Positions 1 through 8,612 of a stretch of DNA of 64,000 nucleotides are shown one piece after another (the first letter of the stretch is position 1; every line of letters begins with the position of its first letter). Source of the DNA: Rhodanobacter glycinis (GTDB lineage Bacteria; Pseudomonadota; Gammaproteobacteria; Xanthomonadales; Rhodanobacteraceae); the NCBI RefSeq assembly GCF_006438785.1, contig NZ_RCZB01000007.1, positions 62,001 through 126,000 on the forward strand, given 5' to 3'. Made by a program: the position numbers and the translations under genes. The notes beneath the pieces are model-generated. The model was given only the letters and a program-made list of their open reading frames with translations. It did no database searches and was not told the origin of the DNA.

Positions 1-414
1 CTCGCGATCCATCTGCTGCAGCAGGCCGGAGCTGACCGCCACAAGCGAGCTGTTTTTGGTCATGCCGGTGGCGAAGGCGTTCATCTCCGGCGCGTCGTAG
101 ATCGCCACCTCGGGCATGCCGATGCCGGCGTTCTGCGCGTGGCGACGGACGGTGTCGACCAGCCAGCGCTCGCTCTCGTTCTGCGGCTGCTCGATCACCC
201 GCGCGCCGGTGGACCACTTGGCGATCATCTTGGACATCGCCAGCGAAATGAAGGCGCCGCCCATGCCGAACACGGCGGCGTAGGCCAGCAGGCCGGTCAT
301 GCCGCCATAGCCGCGGGCGGCCGCCATCTGGTCGATGCCGAACAGGTGGCAGACGATGCTCAGCAGGAGCAGGACGGCGAGGTTGGTACCGATGAACAAT
401 GCAATGCGACGCAT
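1..414 (-). CDS. htpX: Protease HtpX, N-terminal part (cut by window edge)
   Basis: Heat-shock-associated M48 zinc metalloprotease of the inner membrane, which degrades misfolded membrane proteins. 138 codons are present, starting at the ATG at 414 (MRRIALFIGTN). Two hydrophobic segments, about residues 4-22 and 37-58, are followed by the conserved stretch around residues 75-138 (NESERWLVDTVRR, then YDAPEMNAFATGM), which is highly typical of HtpX. The HExxH zinc motif should lie beyond the left edge, since the family is about 290 residues long. It is divergent from gluQ across a 135-bp gap. Identification rests on the N-terminal half only. Confidence 0.93.
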   Translation of the reverse strand, partial: MRRIALFIGTNLAVLLLLSIVCHLFGIDQMAAARGYGGMTGLLAYAAVFGMGGAFISLAMSKMIAKWSTGARVIEQPQNESERWLVDTVRRHAQNAGIGMPEVAIYDAPEMNAFATGMTKNSSLVAVSSGLLQQMDRE

Positions 415-549
415 GGCTGTCTCTCTGGGTGGCAGTCATGAAGGGAGTGTGGCGTGAGCTGAAAATTCGGGGCGGCACCGCCCGCTTTCAAGGGCGCGGG
501 CCGCCATCGCTGCGCATCCGGCCATGCGCACCTCCCCTAGAATGAGCCC

Positions 550-1416
550 ATGACGTACCGCGGTCGCTTCGCCCCCTCGCCCACCGGGCACCTGCATTTC
601 GGCTCGCTGGTTGCCGCGGTGGGCAGCTGGCTGTGCGCGCGGCAGGCGGGCGGCCAATGGTTGTTGCGCGTGGAAGACATCGACCCGCCGCGCGAAGTGT
701 CCGGCAGCGCGGCCAGCATCCTCGCCGCGCTGCCGGCATTCGGCCTGGTGGCGGATGCGCCGGCGTTGTTCCAGTCGCAGCGTATCCAGGCCTATGACGC
801 GGCGTTCGAGCAGCTGCGCGCCGCGAACCTGATCTTTCCGTGCTGGTGCAGCCGCAGCGACCTGGCCGGAGCGAACGGCATCCACCGCGACGGTCATTGC
901 ATCGCACCGCCGCACCCGGTCTACCCGCCGGCATGGCGATTGCGCACGCCGGATATCGAGATCACGTTCGACGATGCCTTGCAGGGTCCGCAGCGGCAGA
1001 GCCTGCGCAAGCTAGGCGGCGACTTCGTGATACGCCGGGTCGAGGGTTTCTACTCGTACCAGCTGGCCTGTGTGGTGGACGACGCGTTCCAGGGCATTAC
1101 CGAGGTGGTGCGCGGGCGCGACCTGCTCGATTCCACCGCGCGGCAGATCTGGCTGCAGCGCTGCCTTGGCCTGCCGACACCGGGTTATCGCCACTTGCCG
1201 CTGGCGCTGGATGCCCACGGGCGCAAGCTGTCCAAATCCGACCAGGCGTTTCCGGTGGACCCACACGCCCCGCTGCCGGCATTGCGACATGCGCTGGCGT
1301 TTCTGCAGCTGCCGGCGGCCCCGGCCGCGTGCCGCGTGGACGAGTTGCTGGCCCACGCGCTGGCGAATTTCGACCCCACCGTTTTGCCGCACTGCAGCGG
1401 TCACTCTGTCCGCTGA
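550..1416 (+). CDS. gluQ: Glutamyl-Q tRNA(Asp) synthetase
   Basis: A truncated glutamyl-tRNA synthetase paralogue that attaches glutamate to the queuosine base at position 34 of tRNA(Asp) instead of to a tRNA 3' end. The 288-residue length fits the family, which lacks the anticodon-binding domain. Visible motifs are the class I signature HLHFGS (residues 14-19, in RFAPSPTG context), the KMSKS-like KLSKS (226-230), and zinc-ligand cysteines C98, C100 and C117. It stands alone between htpX and phbB. Confidence 0.95.
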   Translation: MTYRGRFAPSPTGHLHFGSLVAAVGSWLCARQAGGQWLLRVEDIDPPREVSGSAASILAALPAFGLVADAPALFQSQRIQAYDAAFEQLRAANLIFPCWCSRSDLAGANGIHRDGHCIAPPHPVYPPAWRLRTPDIEITFDDALQGPQRQSLRKLGGDFVIRRVEGFYSYQLACVVDDAFQGITEVVRGRDLLDSTARQIWLQRCLGLPTPGYRHLPLALDAHGRKLSKSDQAFPVDPHAPLPALRHALAFLQLPAAPAACRVDELLAHALANFDPTVLPHCSGHSVR

Positions 1417-1528
1417 AACGTTATAAATGGGCGTACGCGCCGGTTCCGCATGGCAATGATTGCAACACTGGCTTGCCATGATCCGCTGCGACAGCCTTCC
1501 GCTTCACCTCCACAGGAGACACAAGGAC

Positions 1529-2269
1529 ATGACACAGCGCACGGCATTGGTCACGGGCGGCACCGGTGGCATCGGCAGCGCGATCGTTCGCTACCTCGCC
1601 GGACAGGGACATCGGGTGGCCACCAATTATCGCGACCCGGACAAGGCCGAAGCCTGGCGCAAGGCGATGGCGGCGGATGGCATCGAGGTGTGCATGGTGC
1701 AGGGCGACGTCTGCGACCCGACTGCCAGCGAAGCGATGATCCGCGCGATCGAGGAGAAGTGCGGGCCGATCGACATCCTGGTCAACAACGCCGGCATCAC
1801 CCGCGACACCACCTTCCACAAGATGACCTACCAGCAGTGGACGGAGGTGATCAACACCAACTTGAACGCCTGCTTCAACGTCACCCGCCCGGTGATCGAG
1901 GGCATGCGCGCGCGCAAGTGGGGGCGCATCGTGCAGATCAGTTCGATCAACGGCCAGAAAGGCCAGTACGGCCAGGCCAACTACGCCGCGGCGAAGGCCG
2001 GCATGCACGGCTTCACCATCTCGCTGGCGCAGGAGAACGCGAAGTTCGGCATCACCGTCAACACCGTCTCGCCCGGCTACGTGGGCACCGACATGGTGAT
2101 GGCGGTACCCGAGGAAGTGCGCGAGAAGATCGTGGCGCAGATCCCGGTGGGGCGGCTTGGACGCCCGGATGAAATCGCGCACGCGGTGGCGTTCTTCACA
2201 GGCGACCAGGCCGCCTGGATCACCGGGGCGAACCTGGCGATCAATGGCGGGCACTACATGGGTTGGTGA
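1529..2269 (+). CDS. phbB: Acetoacetyl-CoA reductase (SDR family)
   Basis: NADPH-dependent reductase converting acetoacetyl-CoA to (R)-3-hydroxybutyryl-CoA, normally the second step of polyhydroxybutyrate synthesis. The 246 residues carry the short-chain dehydrogenase cofactor motif TGGTGGIG (9-16), NNAG (86-89) and the catalytic S139-Y152-K156. Sequence around NNAGITRD and GQYGQANYAAAKAG is very close to PhaB proteins. The ATG at 1529 is chosen because an AGGAG-type site precedes it and the length matches the family. An in-frame ATG at 1460 is less likely. No PHB synthase or thiolase lies nearby. Confidence 0.9.
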   Translation: MTQRTALVTGGTGGIGSAIVRYLAGQGHRVATNYRDPDKAEAWRKAMAADGIEVCMVQGDVCDPTASEAMIRAIEEKCGPIDILVNNAGITRDTTFHKMTYQQWTEVINTNLNACFNVTRPVIEGMRARKWGRIVQISSINGQKGQYGQANYAAAKAGMHGFTISLAQENAKFGITVNTVSPGYVGTDMVMAVPEEVREKIVAQIPVGRLGRPDEIAHAVAFFTGDQAAWITGANLAINGGHYMGW

Positions 2270-2300
2270 AAAGCTGACTCGAACGACCTGATTCGTCGTT

Positions 2301-3086
2301 TCATTTCCCCAGCAACTTCTCCAGCACCTTGCCCACGGCCGCGAACGCGAACGCGCCGGTCACATGCGTCGCGGCGCCAAGCCCGCCACCGCAGGCCAGG
2401 TTCAGCGCATCACCGCCGGGCGGACGCGTGCCGCACACCGTGCCGTCCGGTTGCGGGTACTGCACGTTCTGCAGCGAATAGACGGCCGACACGCCGAAGT
2501 AGCGATCCGGGTTGCGCGGAAAGTTGAAGTCGGTGCGGAGCTTCTTGCGGATCAGGCTGAACATCGCATCGTGCTCGGTGCGCGACAAGTCGCGCACGCG
2601 GATCTGGGTGGAGTCGGTGCGCCCGCCAGCCGAACCGACGCTGACGATCGGCAGCTTGCGACGCCGACACCAGGCGATCGTTTCGAGCTTCACCCGGAAC
2701 GCGTCGCAGGCATCCAGCACCACGTCGTAGCCGCGATCGAGCAGCTCGTCCAGCGTGGACGGCGTGAGGAAGCGTTCGATCGCCTCCAGCCGGATGGTGG
2801 GGTTGATCGCATGCGCGCGCGCTGCCATCACGCCGACCTTGGGCTTGCCGAATTCGCCATCCAGCGCATGCAGCTGGCGGTTCGTGTTGGATACGCAGAC
2901 TTCGTCGGCGTCGATCAGGGTGAGCCGGCCCACGCCGCTGCGCGCCAGCGCCTCGGCGGCCCACGAACCGACACCACCGATGCCGATCACGCAGACATGT
3001 GCATTCGCCAGTGTGGCCACGCTGCCGGTGCCATAGAGACGTTCGACGCCGGCAAAGCGCTCGGCCGGGAAATTCATCTCGCTCAT
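2301..3086 (-). CDS. tcdA: tRNA threonylcarbamoyladenosine dehydratase TcdA
   Basis: E1-like (ThiF/MoeB fold) ATP-dependent enzyme that cyclises t6A37 of tRNA to ct6A. The nucleotide-binding glycine motif GIGGVG is at 35-40, followed by LIDADEVCVSNTNRQ, the ThiF-type adenylation signature. The 261-residue length fits TcdA/CsdL. The reading starts MSEMNFPAERFAG; a second in-frame ATG three codons in is possible. It is convergent with phbB, with about 30 bp between the stops. Confidence 0.92.
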   Translation of the reverse strand: MSEMNFPAERFAGVERLYGTGSVATLANAHVCVIGIGGVGSWAAEALARSGVGRLTLIDADEVCVSNTNRQLHALDGEFGKPKVGVMAARAHAINPTIRLEAIERFLTPSTLDELLDRGYDVVLDACDAFRVKLETIAWCRRRKLPIVSVGSAGGRTDSTQIRVRDLSRTEHDAMFSLIRKKLRTDFNFPRNPDRYFGVSAVYSLQNVQYPQPDGTVCGTRPPGGDALNLACGGGLGAATHVTGAFAFAAVGKVLEKLLGK

Positions 3087-3242
3087 GCCGGCACGCCACC
3101 GGTTGCATGTCTGATCTTGTCTGTGGATATCACGGGTCTGCCTTGATGCGATGCATGGGTCATTTTATCGCGCGTACGTGCCTGCAACGCGTCGACGCGG
3201 GTTATTCTTGCGGTCATCTTTGTCAGCCATGGAATCGAACCG

Positions 3243-3632
3243 ATGCGCGTTGCACTCATGCTCTTGCTGGGACTGGTGATTGGCGTGCTCGGCACGGCAC
3301 AAGTCATGAACGTGCTGGCGGCGCGCAACCCGATGCCGAAGGCGGTGATGGTGACGATGGGCTACCACATGGGCGAACTGAGCCATGCGCTGAAGGCCAG
3401 GCAGTGCGACGCGGCAAAGAGCCAGCATCACCTGGAACGCATGCAATCCACCGCCACCGATATCGTGCCGGTATTCGGCATCGACGAGAAAATGTTCACC
3501 GACAAGGCCGGCGAGCTGCAAACCCGCTTGCAGCAGGCCGTGCAGGCGGCACCTGCGGACTGCGCCGCGCTGGCCGCGGCGATCAAGCCGATCGGCGACA
3601 CCTGCAAGAGCTGCCACCAGCAATACCGCTGA
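3243..3632 (+). CDS. Cytochrome c'-like periplasmic haem protein
   Basis: Small exported c-type cytochrome. Residues 1-25 form a signal or anchor segment (MRVALMLLLGLVIGVLG). The body is predicted helical, and a single CKSCH haem-binding motif sits at 121-125, five residues from the C-terminus, as in cytochromes c' and c-556. The 129-residue length and C-terminal motif support that fold. Physiological role is unknown; family members bind NO or act in minor electron transfer. It stands alone, convergent with the downstream Mpo1-like gene. Confidence 0.8.
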   Translation: MRVALMLLLGLVIGVLGTAQVMNVLAARNPMPKAVMVTMGYHMGELSHALKARQCDAAKSQHHLERMQSTATDIVPVFGIDEKMFTDKAGELQTRLQQAVQAAPADCAALAAAIKPIGDTCKSCHQQYR

Positions 3633-3657
3633 ATCTGCTTGCAGGGAGCGAGGCTTT

Positions 3658-3975
3658 TCAGAAGCGGATCTTGCCGCGCCATATCTGCCCGTACATCACC
3701 CAGTCGCCAAGCAGGCTGTAAAGCGGATGCTTGAACGTGGCCGGGCGGTTCTTCTCGAATCCATAGTGGCCGACCCAGGCAAAACCGTAGCCGGCCAGCG
3801 GCGCCAGCCACAGCCAGCGAAGCTGGCCACTCAGCGCTGCCAGTACAACCACCACGATCACCAGCGTGCTGCCGATGAAATGCAGGCGACGACAGGTGCG
3901 GTTGCTGTGTTCGCCCAGATAGAACGGGTAGAACTCGGCAAAACTGTGAAAGCGGGACACGTTGGTGCTGGACAT
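3658..3975 (-). CDS. Mpo1-like (DUF962) membrane protein
   Basis: A 105-residue protein with the start typical of the Mpo1/YGL010w family (FAEFYPFYLGEHSNRTCRRLHFIGS), two hydrophobic segments at about 37-52 and 55-70, and the conserved GHYGFEKNRPATFKHPLYSLLGDW stretch around 71-94. The yeast member is a dioxygenase acting in alpha-oxidation of hydroxy fatty acids; the bacterial function is not established. The internal ATG at 3975 is chosen because the family homology begins there; the reading frame continues further upstream without similarity. Confidence 0.85.
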   Translation of the reverse strand: MSSTNVSRFHSFAEFYPFYLGEHSNRTCRRLHFIGSTLVIVVVVLAALSGQLRWLWLAPLAGYGFAWVGHYGFEKNRPATFKHPLYSLLGDWVMYGQIWRGKIRF

Positions 3976-4042
3976 GATGGGCTCCACGGTTGCTTGCGCC
4001 GGGAATGAGCCGGGCCTGATCGAGCCCGGCCGGCGGACACGG

Positions 4043-4918
4043 CTAGGGCGGCAGCGGGATGAATTCGTCCTCGTCACCCGGCACCTTCGGCAGCCGCTGC
4101 GCCAGCCAGTCGGCCTTGGCCTGCTCGATCCGTTCGCGCGTGCTGGCAACAAAGTTCCACCACAGGTGGCGTTCGCCATCCAGCGGCGCGCCACCGAACA
4201 GCATCAGCCGGCTCGCTTCATGCGCCCGCAACGTTGGTGCCGATGCGCCAGCCTGCACCGCCATCTGGGCGGCGCCGATTTCCAGGCTGCCCCAGCTGAC
4301 CGCACCTTCGACCACGTGCACGCCGCGTTCGGCATGCTCCTGCGGCAACGCCAGTTCCGCACCGGCGGCCAGCGATACCTCCAGGAAGAACATCGGCGCG
4401 AACACCTTCACCGGCGAACGCTCGCCGTAGGCACTGCCGGCAATCAGCACGGCCTCCACTCCCGGCTGCCGGATCTGCGGCAGCGCGTCGCGATCGTGGT
4501 GATGGAATTCCGGATCCACCTCGGCATCGGCCTGCGGCAGCGCCACCCAGACCTGGATGCCGTGCAGCTTGTGGCCGTCCTGACGCTCCTCCGGCGGGGT
4601 GCGCTCGGAGTGCACGATGCCGTGACCGGAAGTCATCCAGTTCACCTCGCCGGGGCGGATGTCGGCCAGGCTGCCCAGGCTGTCGCGATGACGGATCGCG
4701 CCGTCGAACAACCAGGTCACCGTGGCCAGGCCGATATGCGGGTGCGGGCGCACGTCCATGCCCTTGCCGGCGGAAAACGTCGTCGGCCCGATGTGGTCGA
4801 AGAACACGAACGGGCCAACATGACGCGTCAGCAGTACCGGCAACATGCGTCGCACCATGAAACCGTCGCCCAGATCATGCACGCGGGCGTCGGCAATCAG
4901 CGTCGGGTTGGCTTCCAT
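4043..4918 (-). CDS. Pirin family protein
   Basis: Bicupin protein of 291 residues. The N-terminal cupin holds the expected metal ligands H59, H61, H103 and E105 (HPHIGLATVTW and GHGIVHSE contexts), so quercetinase-like or redox metal chemistry is possible. The role in bacteria is varied and unproven. The ATG at 4918 has an AAGGAG site upstream. The gene lies just downstream of, and on the same strand as, the old yellow enzyme gene (16-bp gap), which suggests co-transcription. Confidence 0.9.
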   Translation of the reverse strand: MEANPTLIADARVHDLGDGFMVRRMLPVLLTRHVGPFVFFDHIGPTTFSAGKGMDVRPHPHIGLATVTWLFDGAIRHRDSLGSLADIRPGEVNWMTSGHGIVHSERTPPEERQDGHKLHGIQVWVALPQADAEVDPEFHHHDRDALPQIRQPGVEAVLIAGSAYGERSPVKVFAPMFFLEVSLAAGAELALPQEHAERGVHVVEGAVSWGSLEIGAAQMAVQAGASAPTLRAHEASRLMLFGGAPLDGERHLWWNFVASTRERIEQAKADWLAQRLPKVPGDEDEFIPLPP

Positions 4919-4934
4919 CACGCGCTCCTTCGAT

Positions 4935-6005
4935 TCACCAGGCCCGCTGATATTGCACGGGCGCATCGATCTGCGCACCCAGCAATTGCGCCGCCCGGCG
5001 CGGAAAATAGGGATCGCGCAGACTTTCACGGGCGATCAGCACCACATCGGCCTCGCCGTTGGCGACGATGGCTGCGGCCTGTTCGGCTTCGGTGATCATG
5101 CCCACCGCGCCAGTGGCGATCCCGGCCTCATGCCGGATGCGTGCCGCAAACGGCACCTGGTAGCCCGGCGCCAGCGGAATCTTCACGTGCGGCAGCAAAC
5201 CACCGCTGGAAACGTCGATCAGGTCCACGCCGAGCGGCTTCACCTGCTGCGCCAGCTGCACGCTCTGTTCGACATCCCAGCCCCGCGGACCATCCGCCGG
5301 CGCCCAGTCGGTGGCCGAGACGCGCAGCCACAGCGGCAACTCGGCCGGCCATACCTCGCGCACCGCGGAGACGATCTCGCGCACGAGGCGGCTGCGGTTG
5401 TCGAAACTGCCGCCGTAACGATCGCTGCGCTGGTTGCTCAGCGGCGACAGGAACTGATGCATCAAGTAGCCATGCGCCGCGTGCAGCTCGATCAATTCGA
5501 AACCGGCCGCCAACGCGCGCTGCGCGGTCGCGCGGAAATCCGCGATCACGCCCGCGATGCCGGCTTCGTCCAGTGCCTGCGGCGTCTGCCAGCCTTCGTC
5601 GAACGGCAACGCCGACGGTGCCACGGTCTGCCAGTCACCCTGCCCGGCCGGCACCGGGCCGTGTCCGTCCCACGGCCGCAACGTGCTGGCCTTGCGCCCG
5701 GCATGCGCGAGTTGCACGCCAGCGACCGCACCCTGCGACTTGATGAACCGGGTGATCGGCTGCCATGCCTCGACCTGGTCCTGATTCCACAAGCCGGCGT
5801 CCTGCGGCGAGATGCGGCCCTGCGCGGATACCGCGGTGGCCTCGGCGATCACCGCGCCCGCGCCACCCACCGCGCGGCTGCCCAGGTGCACCATGTGCCA
5901 GTCGTTCGGCACGCCATCGATGGCCGAGTACTCGCACATCGGCGACACGACCAGGCGATTGCGCAGGCTGAGGCTGCGCTGGGGAAACGGGTCGAACAGG
6001 TTCAT
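4935..6005 (-). CDS. NADH:flavin oxidoreductase, old yellow enzyme family (YqjM/NamA type)
   Basis: FMN-dependent ene-reductase of 356 residues. The start MNLFDPFPQRSLSLRNRLVVSPMCEYSA and the residues C24 and Y26 mark the thermophilic-like YqjM class. HAGRKAS (101-107) and LHAAHGYLMHQFLSP are the FMN and substrate-site signatures. Such enzymes reduce activated C=C bonds of enals, maleimides and nitro compounds. It probably forms a two-gene unit with the pirin gene downstream. Confidence 0.92.
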   Translation of the reverse strand: MNLFDPFPQRSLSLRNRLVVSPMCEYSAIDGVPNDWHMVHLGSRAVGGAGAVIAEATAVSAQGRISPQDAGLWNQDQVEAWQPITRFIKSQGAVAGVQLAHAGRKASTLRPWDGHGPVPAGQGDWQTVAPSALPFDEGWQTPQALDEAGIAGVIADFRATAQRALAAGFELIELHAAHGYLMHQFLSPLSNQRSDRYGGSFDNRSRLVREIVSAVREVWPAELPLWLRVSATDWAPADGPRGWDVEQSVQLAQQVKPLGVDLIDVSSGGLLPHVKIPLAPGYQVPFAARIRHEAGIATGAVGMITEAEQAAAIVANGEADVVLIARESLRDPYFPRRAAQLLGAQIDAPVQYQRAW

Positions 6006-6062
6006 CGGGGGGTCCGGCGAGGTGGGGTTGGCCCACCGAGATGCAGGCGGACGTCCATCGAA

Positions 6063-6998
6063 TCAAGCATCGGTGTCGCTGCGTGCGGTGAACGCGGTGT
6101 CGTGTGCGGCGATCCAGGTGGCGATGCGCGCGGCGATCGGCGCCGGCACTTTCATCCAGCCAAAATGATCGGCCGGGCCGCCCAGATCCTGCGGCGTGAT
6201 GACGTCCACGCTGCGCTCGCCCGGCCCCAGCTTGCCCAGCAACCACTCCAGCGATGCCGGCGGCCCGAGCCAGTCGTCGCGCAGGCGCAAGGCCAGCGAC
6301 GGCAACTGCAGCGATGCCAGTTGCTGTTCGAAATCCTGTGCCATGCCGACCGCTGCATAGCGTCCGGTGCGGCCTGTGCGCGCCCAGTCGTCGATCACTC
6401 CGCGTGCTTCGTTGCCACCGAAACCGATCCGCCGCCCCGGCAGATGACCCAGCAACCCTGCCAGCAACGGGGCCAGCGCATAGGCTGCACCAATCAACCA
6501 GCCATGGCGGAAGCGGCGCCAGTACGGCGCGCCACTGGCCACCAGCACCAGGCCGGCAAGCTCGGTCGGATGCAGGCTGGCATACAGCGAACCCATCTGG
6601 CCGCCCAGGCTGTGCCCGCCCAGCCAGCAAGCCGCCTGCGGCCAGCGCTCACGCACCGCGGCCATGCCGGCAGGCAGATCCTGCTGTAGCAGCTCGCGAT
6701 AGCCCCAGTTGCAAGTGCGGCTCGCCCGCCGGTCGCTGGATCCGATGCCGCGCCACTCGTGCACGACCATCGCCACACCGTGCGCCGCCAGCGCTTCGGC
6801 CAACGGCAGGTAATGCCTCGCCGGTATGCCCATCGCCGGCACCCAGTACAGCAGCTGGCGCCAGCTGCCACCGGGCTGAATGCCCAGCAATTCGAAACGG
6901 GAGCCATCGACGAGGGCCACCGGAAACACTGACGCCTCGATTGCGGCCATCGCCGGCGGCACGGGCATGGACGCAGTTTCAACGGAATGGTCAGACAT
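6063..6998 (-). CDS. Alpha/beta hydrolase
   Basis: Serine hydrolase of 311 residues with the nucleophile elbow GGHSLGG (S130), an oxyanion-side motif in EWRGIGSSDRR, and a C-terminal HFGWM that probably holds the catalytic histidine. It belongs to the YheT-like / putative alpha/beta hydrolase group; the substrate cannot be read from sequence. It lies 57 bp upstream of the old yellow enzyme gene on the same strand and may be part of that unit. Confidence 0.8.
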   Translation of the reverse strand: MSDHSVETASMPVPPAMAAIEASVFPVALVDGSRFELLGIQPGGSWRQLLYWVPAMGIPARHYLPLAEALAAHGVAMVVHEWRGIGSSDRRASRTCNWGYRELLQQDLPAGMAAVRERWPQAACWLGGHSLGGQMGSLYASLHPTELAGLVLVASGAPYWRRFRHGWLIGAAYALAPLLAGLLGHLPGRRIGFGGNEARGVIDDWARTGRTGRYAAVGMAQDFEQQLASLQLPSLALRLRDDWLGPPASLEWLLGKLGPGERSVDVITPQDLGGPADHFGWMKVPAPIAARIATWIAAHDTAFTARSDTDA

Positions 6999-7031
6999 CC
7001 GGACAGGCTAGCGAATTGACGCGGCCACTAC

Positions 7032-7063
7032 AAAAAAAGAGGCCGGCATGTGCCGGCCTCTTC
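7032..7063 (-). terminator. Rho-independent terminator of first csp gene
   Basis: Read on the minus strand, a perfect stem (AGAGGCCGGCA / TGCCGGCCTCT) is followed at once by seven Ts. It lies 19 bp downstream of the csp stop codon. Confidence 0.9.
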
Positions 7064-7081
7064 AAGGGATTCCCCACCGTA

Positions 7082-7291
7082 TCAAACGGGAGTGACGTCC
7101 TCGGCTTGCAAGCCCTTCTGGCCATCGACGACCTTGAAGCTCACTTTCTGCCCTTCCTGCAGACTTTTGAAACCCGAGCCGGTGATGGCGCGGAAATGCA
7201 CAAACACGTCAGGGCCATTTTCGCGGCTGATGAAGCCGAAACCCTTGGCGTCGTTGAACCACTTGACTGTACCTACTTCACGATCCGACAT
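7082..7291 (-). CDS. Cold-shock protein, CspA family
   Basis: A 69-residue single-domain OB-fold RNA/ssDNA-binding protein. RNP1 is KGFGFI (16-21) and RNP2 is VFVHF (29-33). Members act as RNA chaperones; some are cold-induced and others constitutive, and sequence does not tell which. It is 58/69 identical to the csp gene at 7546-7755, so the two form a tandem paralogue pair, but each has its own terminator and about 250 bp separates them. Confidence 0.97.
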   Translation of the reverse strand: MSDREVGTVKWFNDAKGFGFISRENGPDVFVHFRAITGSGFKSLQEGQKVSFKVVDGQKGLQAEDVTPV

Positions 7292-7497
7292 GACTCACTC
7301 CGATCCTATCCAGGCGCTGAGACAAACCGGCCCCAACGGGCCGACGGCTTACTGAGCATGCGAAGGTCAGGTGCAACGGGCCGATTCAGGAAATCCCCCG
7401 GCACCCATGTGGCCAAGCAGACGCAGTGAAGCCAGCATAACGGATTTGAGGCACGCAAGTGATTTGTCAAGCCCGCTCCATTGACCCTCGTCCGGGC

Positions 7498-7527
7498 ATC
7501 AAAAAACCGGGCATCGCTGCCCGGTTT
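7498..7527 (-). terminator. Rho-independent terminator of second csp gene
   Basis: On the minus strand, the stem AAACCGGGCA / TGCCCGGTTT with a 4-base loop runs into a stretch of six Ts, 19 bp after the stop codon of the csp gene at 7546-7755. Confidence 0.9.
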
Positions 7528-7545
7528 CCTTGCGGCGCACAATGA

Positions 7546-7755
7546 TCAGGCGGCGGTTACTTCATCGGCCTGCAGGCCCTTCTGGCCCTGCACCACCTTG
7601 AAGGAAACCTGCTGGCCTTCCTGCAGGCTCTTGAAGCCGCCGCCGGTAATGGCACGGAAATGCACGAAGACATCCGGGCCATTGTCGCGGGCGATGAAAC
7701 CAAAACCCTTGGCATCGTTGAACCACTTGACGGTACCCATCTGACGGTCAGACAT
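7546..7755 (-). CDS. Cold-shock protein, CspA family
   Basis: Second 69-residue cold-shock protein with the same RNP1 (KGFGFI) and RNP2 (VFVHF) motifs. It differs from its neighbour at 11 positions, mostly conservative. The start at MSDRQ is chosen over an in-frame ATG three codons upstream because the paralogue begins at the same point and a GGAG site lies about 9 bases before it. Separate promoters and leaders allow the two copies to be regulated differently. Confidence 0.96.
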   Translation of the reverse strand: MSDRQMGTVKWFNDAKGFGFIARDNGPDVFVHFRAITGGGFKSLQEGQQVSFKVVQGQKGLQADEVTAA

Positions 7756-8093
7756 ATTGATCACTCCACAGGTTTATAGACTCGGCCTCCGCACTGCGGC
7801 CGGCCGGCTTACTGGTAAGCAAGGAAACCCCCTGGGGTGAACGATGAGGCAGATCGCGGATCGGCTCTGCATCGGGCCACAAACTATGCTGGCCCCGGCA
7901 AACACAGTGGGCAGATCATAACGGCACGGTTGAGCGGAACGGAATGGGGCCACTCAACGGTTTTCGTCGATATGGCAGCAAATTCAGATTTCCTTGACCT
8001 CATAACCTGTCTAGTGTGGACAAATACGCCGATCCGCTACTGCCAGGCCACTTCGGCCCGGTGGCATGATCGCCAAGTTGAGGAGCGCTGATA
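7756..8093. other. Intergenic region between csp and lipoprotein genes
   Basis: 338 bp between divergent genes with no convincing coding sequence. It must hold the promoter and leader of the csp gene (minus strand, with a TATAAA about 23 bases before its ATG) and the promoter of the lipoprotein gene (plus strand, GAGGAG before the ATG at 8094). A short inverted repeat, gctta/taagc, lies near 7808. I see no operator or RNA gene I could name. Confidence 0.6.
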
Positions 8094-8552
8094 ATGCCTA
8101 CCCTGTCCCGTTTGACTCCGGCTCTCGTGATCGCCGGCCTGCTGCTGGCCGGCTGCGCCCACCAACAGCCCACCACGCGCACGTCGAGCAGCTCGACCAC
8201 GACTACCTCGCCTGCGACCCGAACCAGCAGCGCGACCCGCGGGGAGCATGCCGCGGCTACCGGCAACAAGACCGTCGACAATGCCAACCTGCCCGACAAC
8301 ACCGGCATCGCCGCCTGCGACGACTACCTGTCCAGCTATCTTGCCTGCCATCGTGCGGCGGCCATCTATGCGCCCGATCAGCTGCAATCCCGCTACCAGG
8401 CGATGCGCACCAGCCTGCTGAGCGATTCGCAGAATCCGGATATCCGCCCGCAGCTGGCGGCGCGTTGCAACTCGCTGGCCACTCAATTGCGCCAGGCCCT
8501 GCATGGCAAGTCATGCGCGGAAAACCCGGTGCCGGCCGGCAGTACACCCTGA
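8094..8552 (+). CDS. Small secreted lipoprotein, unknown function
   Basis: 152 residues beginning with a lipoprotein signal peptide ending in LLAG-C21. A low-complexity Ser/Thr linker (about 27-50) is followed by a small domain with several cysteines (ACDDYLSSYLACHRAA, AARCNSLA, KSCAENP), suggesting disulphides in the periplasm. I do not recognise the family. A GAGGAG ribosome site precedes the ATG. It is convergent with ycaQ. Confidence 0.8.
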   Translation: MPTLSRLTPALVIAGLLLAGCAHQQPTTRTSSSSTTTTSPATRTSSATRGEHAAATGNKTVDNANLPDNTGIAACDDYLSSYLACHRAAAIYAPDQLQSRYQAMRTSLLSDSQNPDIRPQLAARCNSLATQLRQALHGKSCAENPVPAGSTP

Positions 8553-8612
8553 TTCGCACCGCGTGACCGGAGCGACCCGGCCGGCCGCGAACTCACCTGC
8601 GGCCGACCGCAT

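Noticed and set aside
139..441. Plus-strand frame of 100 codons near the left edge
   Set aside because: Antisense to htpX, which is clear from its N-terminal sequence.
1529..2269. Acetoacetyl-CoA reductase as part of a PHB operon
   Set aside because: Neighbours are gluQ and tcdA; no phaA, phaC or phasin gene is in the window.
4845..6689. Plus-strand open frame of 614 codons
   Set aside because: Shadow of the pirin, old yellow enzyme and hydrolase genes on the minus strand; composition is Arg/His/Gln-rich with no domain.
7837..8091. Possible 84-codon gene between csp and the lipoprotein gene
   Set aside because: No ribosome site, no family similarity and mixed composition; it lies in the shared promoter region.
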